DNA of 64,000 nt, taken from positions 2,666,001-2,730,000 of the forward strand of contig NZ_CP088252.1 of the NCBI RefSeq assembly GCF_021117385.1. The letters are read 5' to 3'. Below the pieces are notes generated by a model, which ran no database searches, was not told the DNA's origin, and saw only the letters and a list, made by a program, of their open reading frames with translations. Both the position numbers and the translations under genes were made by a program. The stretch comes from Frateuria soli. Its GTDB lineage: Bacteria > Pseudomonadota > Gammaproteobacteria > Xanthomonadales > Rhodanobacteraceae. Shown one piece after another: positions 52,859 through 62,214 of the stretch. Within the stretch, counting starts at the first letter, position 1, and every line of letters starts with the position of its first letter.

Positions 52859-53038
52859 GCGGACATGCCCCCGCCTGCCGCGGGGGTGAGGGCCCGGAAC
52901 AGGAGCGGCCCGGACCGGCCCCCATCCGATCAAGGCGATCCCATGCGACGGCGTTGCAGCGAACGGGCGTCGCGGTGATCAACACTGCCGCGAGTTCCAC
53001 GCGCCCGCCCAACCCGCTCTTGAGGGCTTGCGCTCTGG

Positions 53039-54415
53039 CTAGCTCGCCGGCAGGTTCACGCTGAAGCGCGCACCGCCCAGCTCGGTCGAGCGGTCGACCA
53101 CCAGTTCGCCGCGGTAGGCCTTCACGATGTCCTGCACGATCGACAGGCCGATGCCGTGGCCCTGCACGCGCTCGTCGCCGCGCACGCCACGCTGGAGCAC
53201 CTTCTCGATCTGCTCCTGGGCGATGCCGGGGCCATCGTCCTCCACGCTCAGCCACAGGCCCGGACGCTGGCGGCCGGCCTGCGGTTGCGCCTTGACCACC
53301 AGCAGCACGCGGTGGCCGGCCCACTTGAAGGCGTTCTCCAGCAGGTTGCCCATGAGCTCGAGCAGGTCGCCCTGTTCGCCGTAGAACGCCGCGCCCTCGT
53401 CCATCTCGAACTCGCACAGCACGTTCTTGGCCGCGTAGACCTTTTCCAGGCTGCGCACCAGGTCCTCGGCGTGGCCGGCGACCGGCACGGCGCTGGCGAA
53501 GGTCTGCCGGCCGGAAGTCGCGGCACGGGCGAGCTGGTAGGCGACCAGTTCGTCCATGCGCCGCACCTGGTCGAGCACGTCGCCACGCAGCGATGGCTCG
53601 TTGCCGGACGACTCCAGCCGCGAGCGGATCACCGCCAGTGGCGTCTTCAGGCTGTGCGCGAGGTCGGCCAGCGTGTTGCGGGTGCGCGTACGCTGCTCGC
53701 GTTCCGAATCGATGAAGGCGTTGATGCGGTCGGTCAGCGGGATGAGTTCGAGCGGGTACTGGCTGTCCAGGTGATCACTCTTGCCGCGCTCCACCCGCGC
53801 CATGTCGGTGGCGACCTTGCGCAGGGGCGTCAGGCTCCAGCGCAGCAGCAACAGCTGCAGCACGATCAGCATCACGCCCAGGATGGAGAGCATGCCGACC
53901 AGGGTGCGTCGGTACACCGCGTTCTCGCCCTCGAACTGGTCCTCGGTCTGCGCCACCATGAAGGTGAGCCTGAGCGGCTTCTTGTCCGGCACGTCCCAGG
54001 CCACGCCGAAGGCGTAGTAATAGAGCCGGCCCATGCGCGTGTCGACCGGACCCACGAAACGGTTCTCGCCAGGCTCGAGCGTCTTGAGGAAGGCGAAGTC
54101 GCGGCCGATCGCCGAGGACGACTCCCAGCGGAATCCCTTGTCGCCCAGCACCACCGCGTACAGGCCCGAACCGGGGCGCGAGAAGCTCGGGTCCGGCGGG
54201 GCGTCGGGCAGCAGGACCTTGCCGTAGCGCGACACCTCGGTGCCGGCCAGGTAGGCGATCACGTAGTTCTGCAGCCGGTCGTGCAGGTTGTTGAGCGCGG
54301 TCTCGTGATTGGCCCGCGAAAGCGTCAGGCCGACCAGCCCGAGGAAGCCGGCCAGCACCAGGCCTGTAGCGATGGCCGCGCGCGCCGCCAGTGAGAACGG
54401 ACGGGGCGCGAACAT
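53039..54415 (-). CDS. phoQ: PhoQ-like sensor histidine kinase
   Basis: The 458-residue kinase has two membrane helices (AAIATGLVLAGFLGLVGLTL and VGMLSILGVMLIVLQLLLLR) around a periplasmic domain of about 135 residues. A HAMP segment and H-box LADLAHSLKTPLAVI follow. The ATP domain has GNLLENAFKWAGH, EDDGPGI and GHGIGLSIVQDI. The HSLKTPLAV and YPLELIPLTDRINAFIDSER stretches are characteristic of the PhoQ group in gammaproteobacteria. Its signal in this lineage is not certain; PhoQ senses cations, pH and peptides elsewhere. Confidence 0.88.
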   Translation of the reverse strand: MFAPRPFSLAARAAIATGLVLAGFLGLVGLTLSRANHETALNNLHDRLQNYVIAYLAGTEVSRYGKVLLPDAPPDPSFSRPGSGLYAVVLGDKGFRWESSSAIGRDFAFLKTLEPGENRFVGPVDTRMGRLYYYAFGVAWDVPDKKPLRLTFMVAQTEDQFEGENAVYRRTLVGMLSILGVMLIVLQLLLLRWSLTPLRKVATDMARVERGKSDHLDSQYPLELIPLTDRINAFIDSEREQRTRTRNTLADLAHSLKTPLAVIRSRLESSGNEPSLRGDVLDQVRRMDELVAYQLARAATSGRQTFASAVPVAGHAEDLVRSLEKVYAAKNVLCEFEMDEGAAFYGEQGDLLELMGNLLENAFKWAGHRVLLVVKAQPQAGRQRPGLWLSVEDDGPGIAQEQIEKVLQRGVRGDERVQGHGIGLSIVQDIVKAYRGELVVDRSTELGGARFSVNLPAS

Positions 54416-54494
54416 CGGTCAGCGACCGCCCGTGGGCTGCGGGCGGCGCAAGGCGTGCATGCTCGGGAGCCGCCGCAGGGCCATGGACCGGGGC

Positions 54495-55187
54495 TCAGTC
54501 GTCGTCGCCGTCGCTGCGCGGAATGGCGAAGCGGTACCCGCGGCCGCGCACGGTCTCGATCGGCTTGAGCGCGCTTTCCGGGTCGAGCTTGCGGCGCAGG
54601 CGCCCGATGAACACTTCCAGCACGTTCGAGTCGCGGTCGAAATCCTGCTGGTAGATGTGCTCGGTGAGGTCGGCCTTGGAGACCAGTTCGCCGGCATGCA
54701 GCATCAGGTACTCCAGCACCTTGTACTCGTAGCTGGTCAGATCGACCGGCTTGCCCTCGACCGTCACCGTCTGCGCCGTGGTGTCCAGCTTGATCGGCCC
54801 GCAGGCGAGCACGGGCTTGGACCAGCCGCTGGCGCGGCGGACCAGCGCATTGATACGCGCCAGCAGTTCCTCGACGTGGAACGGTTTGACCAGGTAGTCG
54901 TCGGCCCCGTGCTTGAGACCCTCGACCTTGTCCTGCCAGGAACCGCGGGCGGTGAGGATCAGGATCGGATAGCGCTGGCCGGCCTCGCGCAGCGCCTTGA
55001 CCAGCTCCATGCCGGACATCTTGGGCAACCCCAGGTCGATGATCGCCAGGTCGAACGGGACCTCGCGGCCCAGGTAGATGCCCTCCTCGCCGTCCTGCGC
55101 GGCGTCGACCGCAAAGCCGTCGCGCTTCAGCCGCGCGGCGAGGGTCTCGCGCAAGGGCGCCTCGTCCTCGACCAAAAGGATGCGCAT
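54495..55187 (-). CDS. phoP: PhoP-like response regulator
   Basis: The 230-residue OmpR-family regulator has the acidic pocket VEDE, phospho-acceptor D51 (IIDLGLPKMSG), K in DDYLVKPFH, and a winged helix (LTSYEYKVLEYLMLHAGELV, EVFIGRLRRKLD, RGRGYRF). It lies 79 bases upstream of the kinase, and its ATG overlaps the stop of the PepSY gene (TGATG). The whole set PepSY-phoP-phoQ runs leftwards. Confidence 0.92.
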   Translation of the reverse strand: MRILLVEDEAPLRETLAARLKRDGFAVDAAQDGEEGIYLGREVPFDLAIIDLGLPKMSGMELVKALREAGQRYPILILTARGSWQDKVEGLKHGADDYLVKPFHVEELLARINALVRRASGWSKPVLACGPIKLDTTAQTVTVEGKPVDLTSYEYKVLEYLMLHAGELVSKADLTEHIYQQDFDRDSNVLEVFIGRLRRKLDPESALKPIETVRGRGYRFAIPRSDGDDD

Positions 55188-55492
55188 CAGTGTTTCTCCT
55201 TCTTGCCTGCGCCGTTGCCGGCCGGTGGTTTGCCCGTGCCCGCACGCGGGGCGTCGGACGAAATCGAGATGGTCCGCACATGGCCTTCCGGGGTGAGCAC
55301 CTTGATGCGGTACTCGGTCCGCCGGCCGAACTTGCGCGGATCAGCCGACAATATCTTACCGCCGGTATCCTGTTGCACCTTCGCCACCGCCTCTTCCAGC
55401 GTCATCGGCGTCTTTTCCTGCGGCGGAAGGGCATGCGCGAGCACCGGCAGCAGCAGGGCCGGCAGGCAGGCGAGGAGGCGTCGGCGAAACAT
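55187..55492 (-). CDS. Small PepSY-domain protein coupled to phoP
   Basis: The 101-residue precursor has a signal peptide (FRRRLLACLPALLLPVLAHA), a single PepSY unit (TPMTLEEAVAKVQQDTGGKI, KFGRRTEYRIKVLTPEGHVR) and a Lys/Gly-rich tail. Its stop overlaps the phoP start. I take the ATG at 55492; a TTG three codons earlier is possible, and neither has a clear ribosome site. PepSY proteins in front of such regulators may modulate the kinase from the periplasm (inference). Confidence 0.8.
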   Translation of the reverse strand: MFRRRLLACLPALLLPVLAHALPPQEKTPMTLEEAVAKVQQDTGGKILSADPRKFGRRTEYRIKVLTPEGHVRTISISSDAPRAGTGKPPAGNGAGKKEKH

Positions 55493-55566
55493 GGTCGGCA
55501 AGGCGGTGACCCGGATTCAAATGCATACCAGCCTAGGCAGGCGGGGCTGAACATTGGCCGGCCGGG

Positions 55567-56550
55567 TCATGCCGCGTCCCGGCGGCCGCTGGCGGCCCGT
55601 TCGAGCAGGCTCCAGCCCGCGCCGGGCAAGTGCGCGCCCTCGCTCAGCACGCGCCGGAACGTGCGCGCGCCGGGCTCGCCCTGGTACAGCCCGAGCAGGT
55701 GCCGGCTGATGTGCTTGAGCGCGGTGCCGCGCTTGAGCTCCGCCTCCACGTAGGGACGCAGGTGCCCGAGCACCTCCTCGCGCGAGGGCATCGGCGCGCC
55801 GTACAGCGCCGCCTCCAGCTGCGCCAGCAGGTAGGGATCGTGATAGGCCGCGCGGCCCAGCATCACGCCGTCCACCTGCGCCAGGTGCGCCTGCACCGCT
55901 TCCACGGTCGTGATGCCGCCGTTGATGACCACCACCAGTTGCGGGAACTCGCGCTTGAGGCGGTACACCCGCTCGTAGTCCAGCGGCGGGATTTCGCGGT
56001 TTTCCTTCGGGCTGAGGCCCTTGAGCCAGGCCTTGCGCGCATGCACCACCAGGACTTCGACGCCCGCCGCGACCATCGTTTCGGTGAAGTGCTGCAGGCC
56101 GGCGTAATCGTCCTGCTCGTCCACGCCGATGCGGCACTTGACCGTCACCGGCACGTCCACCGCGTCGCGCATCGCCCTGACGCAGTCGCCGACCAGCGCC
56201 GGCTCGCGCATCAGGCAGGCGCCGAAGCGGCCGGACTGCACACGGTCGGACGGGCAACCGACGTTGAGGTTGATCTCGTCGTAGCCGGCCTGCGCGCCCA
56301 GCCGCGCCGCCTGCGCGAGCTCCACGGGGTCGCTGCCACCCAGTTGCAGGGCCACCGGATGCTCCTGCCGGCTGTGCTCGAGCAGGCGCAACTGGCCACC
56401 GCGCACCAGTGCCGCGCTGGTCACCATCTCGGTGTAAAGCCGCGCGTTCGGCGACAGCAGCCGGTGGAAATAACGGCAATGCCGGTCCGTCCAGTCCATC
56501 ATCGGAGCAATGGTGAGGCGGAAATCGGCGGGCACGGGGGAGGAAGCCAT
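55567..56550 (-). CDS. dusA: tRNA dihydrouridine synthase A
   Basis: The 327-residue flavoenzyme reduces uridines 20 and 20a in tRNA D-loops. It begins with FRLTIAPMMDWTDRHCRYFH, and has the catalytic cysteine in INLNVGCPSDRVQSG, CRIGVDEQDDY, VHARKAWLKGLSPKENR and INGGITT. These are DusA-subfamily traits. The ATG at 56550 is used; the frame remains open upstream but without similarity. Confidence 0.95.
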   Translation of the reverse strand: MASSPVPADFRLTIAPMMDWTDRHCRYFHRLLSPNARLYTEMVTSAALVRGGQLRLLEHSRQEHPVALQLGGSDPVELAQAARLGAQAGYDEINLNVGCPSDRVQSGRFGACLMREPALVGDCVRAMRDAVDVPVTVKCRIGVDEQDDYAGLQHFTETMVAAGVEVLVVHARKAWLKGLSPKENREIPPLDYERVYRLKREFPQLVVVINGGITTVEAVQAHLAQVDGVMLGRAAYHDPYLLAQLEAALYGAPMPSREEVLGHLRPYVEAELKRGTALKHISRHLLGLYQGEPGARTFRRVLSEGAHLPGAGWSLLERAASGRRDAA

Positions 56551-56872
56551 CGGTCCATTGTAGGGGGCCGGCCCGGCTGCCGCGACGCAAGGCGACGGCC
56601 ACGCCGTGGAAGCCCGGGATGGTTCCCGCACGCGACCGCCACCGGGCTGGCTCCCTGCCCGATCACTCCTGCGCGCCAGGATGCCGCAGGCCGCCGGGGC
56701 GCCACGCCGCGCAGGGGGCGGCCGGATCACGTATCCTGTGCAGTTGCCGCCGCGCACTGCGTGGCGCCGCCAGGCGCAGCGCCCGCCGCCGGCTGGTTTC
56801 CCCACAACCACGGCCTGTCCGGCGCATAGCCGATCGACGCGGCCATACTTCTTTCGACGAGATACGACAATC
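56551..56872. other. Divergent intergenic region dusA / fpr
   Basis: These 322 bases contain no recognisable gene. They must hold the promoters for dusA and fpr. I could not find a convincing -35/-10 pair or operator. Confidence 0.4.
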
Positions 56873-57649
56873 ATGGTGGCACTGGCGACCGAGCACGTGA
56901 TCGACGTGCGGCACTGGAACGACAGCCTCTTCAGCTTCCGCGCCACGCGCGACCCGGGTTTCCGCTTCGAGAGCGGCCAGTTCGTGATGATCGGCCTGGA
57001 AGTCGACGGCCGGCCGCTGATGCGCGCCTATTCCATCGCCAGCGCGAGCTGGGAGGAACACCTGGAGTTTCTCTCGATCAAGGTGCCCAACGGCCCGCTT
57101 ACCTCGCGCCTGCAGCACCTCAAGCCCGGCGATCCGCTGGTGGTCAGCCGCAAGTCGACCGGGACGCTGGTGCTGGACGACCTCAAGCCGGGCAGACACC
57201 TGTACCTGCTCGGTACCGGCACGGGCCTGGCTCCATTCATGAGCATCATCCGCGACCCGGCCACCTACGAGCGCTACGAGAAGGTCGTGCTTGCCCATGG
57301 CGTGCGCCAGGTCGGCGACCTGGCCTATGCCGACTACCTCGAGCGCGAGCTGCCGCAGCATGAGTACCTGGGCGAGCTGGTGCGCGAGAAGCTGATCTAC
57401 TACCCCACCGTCACCCGCGAGCCGTTCAGGAACCGCGGCCGCATCACCGACGCCATCGTCGATGGCGTGATGAGCCACACGACCGGCCTGCCGCCACTCA
57501 ACCCCGCCACCGACCGCGTGATGCTGTGCGGCAGCCCGGCGATGCTGGACGATCTGTGCGCACTGCTGGACGGGCGCGGTTTCCAGGCTTCGCCGCGCAC
57601 GCGCGAGCCGGGCGATTACGTGATCGAGCGGGCGTTCGTCGAGAAGTAG
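56873..57649 (+). CDS. fpr: Ferredoxin/flavodoxin--NADP+ reductase
   Basis: The 258-residue FAD enzyme exchanges electrons between NADPH and ferredoxin or flavodoxin. It has the FAD motif RAYSIAS (R-x-Y-S with T/S), FLSIKVPNGPLTSRLQHL, the NADP loop LGTGTGLAPFMSIIRD, VMLCGSPAMLDDL and an aromatic C-terminal ERAFVEK. It matches the bacterial subclass IA/II Fpr length. Such reductases are often part of the oxidative stress response. It could pair with the FdxA encoded at 12.9 kb (inference). Confidence 0.94.
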   Translation: MVALATEHVIDVRHWNDSLFSFRATRDPGFRFESGQFVMIGLEVDGRPLMRAYSIASASWEEHLEFLSIKVPNGPLTSRLQHLKPGDPLVVSRKSTGTLVLDDLKPGRHLYLLGTGTGLAPFMSIIRDPATYERYEKVVLAHGVRQVGDLAYADYLERELPQHEYLGELVREKLIYYPTVTREPFRNRGRITDAIVDGVMSHTTGLPPLNPATDRVMLCGSPAMLDDLCALLDGRGFQASPRTREPGDYVIERAFVEK

Positions 57650-57766
57650 GGCCGGCGCAGGCGACTGCGCCTACCCTGCCGTGGGCTGCTTCAACAGCCC
57701 ATCCACACCCACACCACTAGCCTCCTGGCGATTGGGCGCCAAGCGCCGTTCGTTGCGGAGACTCCG

Positions 57767-58909
57767 GTGGCATCCAGCAGCTCGCCTCCAGCGCAGGCAG
57801 GCCAGGCACGCGGCAGCGTGGTGCTGGGTGTCGGGCGCGATGCGGCGCATTCCAGCCACGAGGCTGCCGCGCATGCGGCCATCGCACAGCAACTGGCCGA
57901 ACTGCTGGGCTACGACTTCGCCGGCGCCTACGTGCCGGGACGGGCCTATGCCGGTCCACTGTACTTCGTGCCCGGCGACGTGCTGACCGGACTGGATGCC
58001 GCCGAAGCCTGCGGCATCCGCAACGCTTCGGACCTGTTCGGCGGCGTGGTGCCGGACCGCGTACTGGCCTCCAAGGCGATCACCCACCCGCTGGTCGATG
58101 CGCCCACGCGCGTTCCCGAGGGCTGGTCGAGCACCTTCGCCGAACGCGTGCGCCCGGTGGTGCTGCCCGGCTACAGCGCCTACGCACCGGCCGATGCGCG
58201 CCGCGCGGGCCGCGCGCTCCTGCAGCTGGGCCCGGTGCGGATCAAGCCCGCGCACGGCAACGCCGGCCGCGGCCAGCGGGTGGCCAACGACATCGGCGAG
58301 CTGGACGCGATCGTTGCCGACTTCGACGAGGAAGCGCTCGCCCGCGACGGCCTGGTACTGGAAACCGACCTGCAGGACCTGACCACCTGGAGCGTGGGCC
58401 AGGTCCGCGTGGATCACCACACCATTGCCTACTACGGCACGCAGTGGCTGACCCGCGACAACGCCGGCGAGGTCGCTTACGGCGGCTCCAGCCTGCGCGT
58501 TCACCGCGGCGGCTTCGACGCGCTGCTGCGCGAGCCGCTGCCGGCGCCCGTGCGTGAGGCCGCGGCGCAGGCGCAGCTCTACGACGAGGCGGCGCGGCAG
58601 TGCTTCCCGCGCATGTTCGCCTCGCGCCGCAACTACGACGTGGTGCAGGGCAGGGATCACCGCGGGCAGGCGCACGCCGGCGTGCTCGAGTCGTCCTGGC
58701 GCATCGGCGGCGCCAGCGGCGCGGAGACCGCCGCGCTCCTGCGCTTCCGCGACGAGCCGGGCCGACGCTGGCTCGGCGTGCGCACGGAGGAGCGCTACGG
58801 GACCGACAGCGCGCCGCCGCCCGGTGCCACCGTGCTGTTCCACGGCGACGATCCGGTGGTCGGCCCGCTGCTGAAGTTCACCGTGGTGGAGGACGATGAC
58901 GACCCGTAG
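57767..58909 (+). CDS. DUF3182 family protein, ATP-grasp-like
   Basis: The 380-residue protein contains stretches suggestive of an ATP-grasp fold: GPVRIKPAHGNAGRGQRVAN resembles a nucleotide-binding Lys/Gly loop, DLVLETDLQ-like acidic strand GLVLETDLQDLTTWSVGQVR follows, and RNYDVVQGRDHRG occurs near the end. I recall this family as DUF3182, function unknown. It starts at a GTG with GGAG upstream. The next gene (alpha/beta hydrolase) starts 14 bases before its stop, so the two are translated together. Confidence 0.7.
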   Translation: MASSSSPPAQAGQARGSVVLGVGRDAAHSSHEAAAHAAIAQQLAELLGYDFAGAYVPGRAYAGPLYFVPGDVLTGLDAAEACGIRNASDLFGGVVPDRVLASKAITHPLVDAPTRVPEGWSSTFAERVRPVVLPGYSAYAPADARRAGRALLQLGPVRIKPAHGNAGRGQRVANDIGELDAIVADFDEEALARDGLVLETDLQDLTTWSVGQVRVDHHTIAYYGTQWLTRDNAGEVAYGGSSLRVHRGGFDALLREPLPAPVREAAAQAQLYDEAARQCFPRMFASRRNYDVVQGRDHRGQAHAGVLESSWRIGGASGAETAALLRFRDEPGRRWLGVRTEERYGTDSAPPPGATVLFHGDDPVVGPLLKFTVVEDDDDP

Positions 58910-59669
58910 CGAGAACTCCGATATCGCCGTCGACGGCATGCAGCTGGCCGGCACGGTGCTTGCGCCGGGTTCGATTGTCCCCGGCGTGCTGTTCGTGCAT
59001 GGCTGGGGCGGCTCGCAGGAACGCGACCTGGGCCGCGCACAGCAGATCGCCGCGCTGGGCTGCATCTGCCTGACCTTCGACATGCGCGGCCACGTGCGCA
59101 CCGAGGCGATGCGCCAGACCGTCACCCGCGCGCAGAACCTGGCCGACGTGGTCGCCGCCTACGACCACCTGCGCATGCTGCCGCACGTCGATCCGGATTC
59201 GATCCTGGTCATCGGCGCCAGCTACGGCGGCTACCTCGCGTCGATCCTGACCTCGTTGCGTCCGGTGAAATGGCTCGCGCTGCGGGTGCCCGCGCTGTAC
59301 CGGGACGAGGGCTGGGACGCACCGAAGCGCTCGTTGCCACGCAGCCAACTGGACGCCTACCGCAGCCGCGTGCTCGAGCCGGACGACAACCGCGCCCTGC
59401 GCGCCTGCAGCGATTTCCGCGGCGACGTGCTGATCGTCGAATCGGGGCATGACCACCTGGTGCCCCACCCGGCCATCGTCAGTTATCGCAACGCCTTCCG
59501 GCGCACCCACTCGGTCACCTACCGGGTCATCGACGAGGCCGACCACGCACTGTCCAGTCCCGACTGCCAGCGCGCCTACACCTCGATGCTGCTGGGCTGG
59601 ACCACCGAAATGGTGTTCGGCGCCCGCGCCGGGGGTGCTCCGGGCCAGGCCCCGCCAAGAGCTTCCTAG
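58896..59669 (+). CDS. Alpha/beta hydrolase
   Basis: The 257-residue protein has the hydrolase fold: oxyanion region VLFVHGWGGSQERDLG, nucleophile elbow GASYGGYLAS, Asp in ESGHDHLVPHP, and His in DEADHALSS. No signal peptide, so cytosolic. It may hydrolyse an ester, amide or peptide; the closest pattern is the dienelactone hydrolase or prolyl-oligopeptidase-like group. Overlap with the DUF3182 gene suggests the two act on one compound, perhaps ligation by one and hydrolysis by the other (inference). Confidence 0.85.
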   Translation: MTTRSENSDIAVDGMQLAGTVLAPGSIVPGVLFVHGWGGSQERDLGRAQQIAALGCICLTFDMRGHVRTEAMRQTVTRAQNLADVVAAYDHLRMLPHVDPDSILVIGASYGGYLASILTSLRPVKWLALRVPALYRDEGWDAPKRSLPRSQLDAYRSRVLEPDDNRALRACSDFRGDVLIVESGHDHLVPHPAIVSYRNAFRRTHSVTYRVIDEADHALSSPDCQRAYTSMLLGWTTEMVFGARAGGAPGQAPPRAS

Positions 59670-59835
59670 CACCCTTCCGATGCAGGCGCCCCATCCGGCG
59701 GGCGATGCCTCGCCCGCCCCGCAGGACATCGCCATCGGACGCCTGCCGGGGCCGGACCCGCGCAAGGCGGGTTCAGGCTTGCCCGTGCGGGAACATGGCC
59801 CCAGAGTGTGCCCTCCCCTCCGCCGGGACGACCTG

Positions 59836-60315
59836 ATGGAAATCGCGCTCTACCTGCTCGCCGCATTGCTGATCCTCGGCGGCCTCGCCGGCACGGTGCT
59901 GCCGATGCTGCCGGGCATCCCGATGATCTTCGGCGGCATCTGGCTGGTCGCCGCGGTGGACGGCTACCGCCACCTGGGCCTGGCCTGGCTGCTGGTGATC
60001 GGCGCGCTCGGGGCGCTCGGCGTACTGGTCGACTTCGTCGCCGGCGCCATGGGCGCCAAACGGATCGGCGCCAGCCCCCGCGCGCTGTGGGGCGCCACCA
60101 TCGGCACCGTGGTGGGCATGTTCTTCAACATCCCGGGACTGATCCTGGGTCCGTTCGTGGGCGCGTTGCTCGGCGAGCTCTCCGCCGGCACCAGCGTGCT
60201 GCGCTCGGCCCACGTCGGTGCCGGCACCTGGATCGGGCTGCTCGCCGGCACGCTGGTCAAGCTGGTGATCTCGTTCCTGATGGTCGGCCTGTTCGGCCTG
60301 GCCATGCTGCTCTAG
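59836..60315 (+). CDS. DUF456 family membrane protein
   Basis: The 159-residue protein is a Gly-rich three- to four-helix membrane protein. It contains repeats of the glycine-zipper kind: GTVLPMLPGIPMIFGGIWLV, GVLVDFVAGAMGAKRIGASP, GATIGTVVGMFFNIPGLILG, FVGALLGELSAG. This is the DUF456 signature; function unknown. The ATG at 59836 is the likely start; the frame continues upstream without similarity. Confidence 0.85.
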   Translation: MEIALYLLAALLILGGLAGTVLPMLPGIPMIFGGIWLVAAVDGYRHLGLAWLLVIGALGALGVLVDFVAGAMGAKRIGASPRALWGATIGTVVGMFFNIPGLILGPFVGALLGELSAGTSVLRSAHVGAGTWIGLLAGTLVKLVISFLMVGLFGLAMLL

Positions 60316-60383
60316 ACCTTAAGGCACAGGCGCGCCCCAACCACGCCCGCGTACGCTGCGCCGGCCATCCAAGGAGGAACACC

Positions 60384-62159
60384 ATGCGCAAGACCCTCGC
60401 CCTCGCCCTGGCCGCAACGCTGGCCACCGCCGGATCGCTGCACGCGCAGGCCACGCCCGATGCCTGGGTCGAGCGCAGCAACACCGACGCCAAGGTGCTG
60501 CTGGACACCCTCGCCCGCTTCAGTCCGGAATTCGCCACCCAGGTCGGCGTGCCCGGCTACGACACCAGGGTCGCCGACCTCAAGCCCGGCATCGACGCAC
60601 GCTCGCGCGCCGCACTGGTGGAGGCCAAGGGCAAGCTGGAGAAGCTGCTCGCCAGGGAGCGGGACCCGAACGTGCGCGAGGACCTCCAGATCATGATCGA
60701 GGCCACCGCCCAGCAGATCGAGGGCATCGACCTCACCCACAAGTACCTGCTGCCCTACAACGACATCGGCTCGCTGATCTTCAGCGGCGAATTCGCACTG
60801 CTGAAGGACGACGTCGATGCCAAGCGCCGGCCGGCCGCGCTCAAGCGCCTGGAGTGCTACGTCGGCAAGGCGCCCGGCTGCACGCCGATCACCGAGGAGG
60901 CCAGGGCGCTGACCACGGCCCGGCTGGGCGAGAAGTCGCTGCTGGGTCCGTACAGGGGCGAGGTCGAGCAGAAGCTCGCCAACACGCCGCGCTACGTCGA
61001 GGGCATCCGCCAGCTGTTCGCCAGGTACAAGCTCGACACCCCGGAGGGCAAGGCCGCGCTGGATGCACTCGACAAGCAACTGAAGGAGTACGACGCCTGG
61101 GTGCGCGACACCGTGCTGCCGCGCGCACGCACCGACTTCCGCCTGCCCGAACCGCTGTACGCATACAACCTCAAGCAGGTCGGCATCGACATCCCGCCCG
61201 AACAGCTGATGAAGCAGGCCGAGCTCGAGTTCATGGAGCTGCGCGGCATGATGCAGGCGATGGCGCCGGTGGTGGCCAGGGCCGAGGGCATCGACGCCTC
61301 CGACTACCGCGACGTGCTCAAGGCCCTGAAGAAGCAGCAGCTCACCCGCGACCAGGTCGAGCCCTGGTATCACGGGGTGCTGGGCCACATCGAGGACACC
61401 ATCCGCGACGAGGACATCGTCACCCTGCCCAGGCGCCAGATGCAGATGCGCCTGGCCTCCGAGGCCGAGGCCGCACAGGTACCCGCCCCGCACATGGACC
61501 CGCCGCCGTTCCTCAACAACCACGGCGAGCGCGGCACCTTCGTGCTGACCATGGGCAACCCCGGCAACGGCAAGGACAACAGCCAGTCCTACGACGACTT
61601 CACCTTCAAGGCCGCCGCCTGGACGCTGACCGCGCACGAGGGTCGCCCCGGCCACGAACTGCAGTTCGCGGCGATGGTCGAGCGCGGCGTGTCGCTGGCG
61701 CGCAGCCTGTTCGCATTCAACAGCGTCAACGTCGAAGGCTGGGCGCTCTACGCCGAGTCGGAGATGCTGCCGTACGAGCCCCCGGCCGGCCAGTTCGCCG
61801 CCCTGCAGGCGCGCCTGATGCGGGCTGCCCGCGCCTACCTCGACCCGATGCTCAACCTGGGCCTGATCACCCGCGAGCGCGCGCACGACGTGCTCACCCG
61901 CGACGTCGGCCTGTCGGAGGCGATGGCCCGGCAGGAACTGGACCGCTACACCTTCAACAGCCCCGGCCAGGCCACTGCGTATTTCTACGGCTACCTGCGC
62001 CTGCAGCAGCTGCGGCTGGAAACCGAGCTGGCACTGGGCGACAAGTTCGACCGCAAGGCCTTCAACGACTTCGTGATCGGCCAGGGCCTGCTGCCGCCGG
62101 CACAGCTGGCCGAAGCGGTGAAGACCCGGTTCGTGCCGCAGCAGAAGCAGAAGCACTGA
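60384..62159 (+). CDS. DUF885 family secreted metallopeptidase-like protein
   Basis: The 591-residue precursor has a signal peptide (MRKTLALALAATLATAGSLH, cut near LHAQA). The long helical chain contains a zinc-peptidase-like motif HEGRPGH (around residue 418) with downstream VEGWALYAESEM, the signature of DUF885, which resembles gluzincin carboxypeptidases in layout (H-E-x-x-P-G-H then E-G-W). Probably a periplasmic peptidase; no substrate is proven. A near-perfect ribosome site, AAGGAGGAAC, precedes the ATG. Confidence 0.85.
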   Translation: MRKTLALALAATLATAGSLHAQATPDAWVERSNTDAKVLLDTLARFSPEFATQVGVPGYDTRVADLKPGIDARSRAALVEAKGKLEKLLARERDPNVREDLQIMIEATAQQIEGIDLTHKYLLPYNDIGSLIFSGEFALLKDDVDAKRRPAALKRLECYVGKAPGCTPITEEARALTTARLGEKSLLGPYRGEVEQKLANTPRYVEGIRQLFARYKLDTPEGKAALDALDKQLKEYDAWVRDTVLPRARTDFRLPEPLYAYNLKQVGIDIPPEQLMKQAELEFMELRGMMQAMAPVVARAEGIDASDYRDVLKALKKQQLTRDQVEPWYHGVLGHIEDTIRDEDIVTLPRRQMQMRLASEAEAAQVPAPHMDPPPFLNNHGERGTFVLTMGNPGNGKDNSQSYDDFTFKAAAWTLTAHEGRPGHELQFAAMVERGVSLARSLFAFNSVNVEGWALYAESEMLPYEPPAGQFAALQARLMRAARAYLDPMLNLGLITRERAHDVLTRDVGLSEAMARQELDRYTFNSPGQATAYFYGYLRLQQLRLETELALGDKFDRKAFNDFVIGQGLLPPAQLAEAVKTRFVPQQKQKH

Positions 62160-62214
62160 CGGCCAGCCCCCGCCGGGAGGCGCTCACTTGCGGGCGATGG
62201 GCGTGGCGGAGAGC

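Noticed and set aside
52865-52890. Hairpin CCCCCGC-CTGC-CGCGGGG after the Gly-rich gene as a terminator
   Set aside because: No T-run follows, and such stems are frequent by chance in this GC-rich DNA.
54325-55281. A 318-codon minus-strand frame across phoP and the start of phoQ
   Set aside because: It is out of frame with phoP, which has full receiver and winged-helix motifs; the translation is Arg/Gly-rich.
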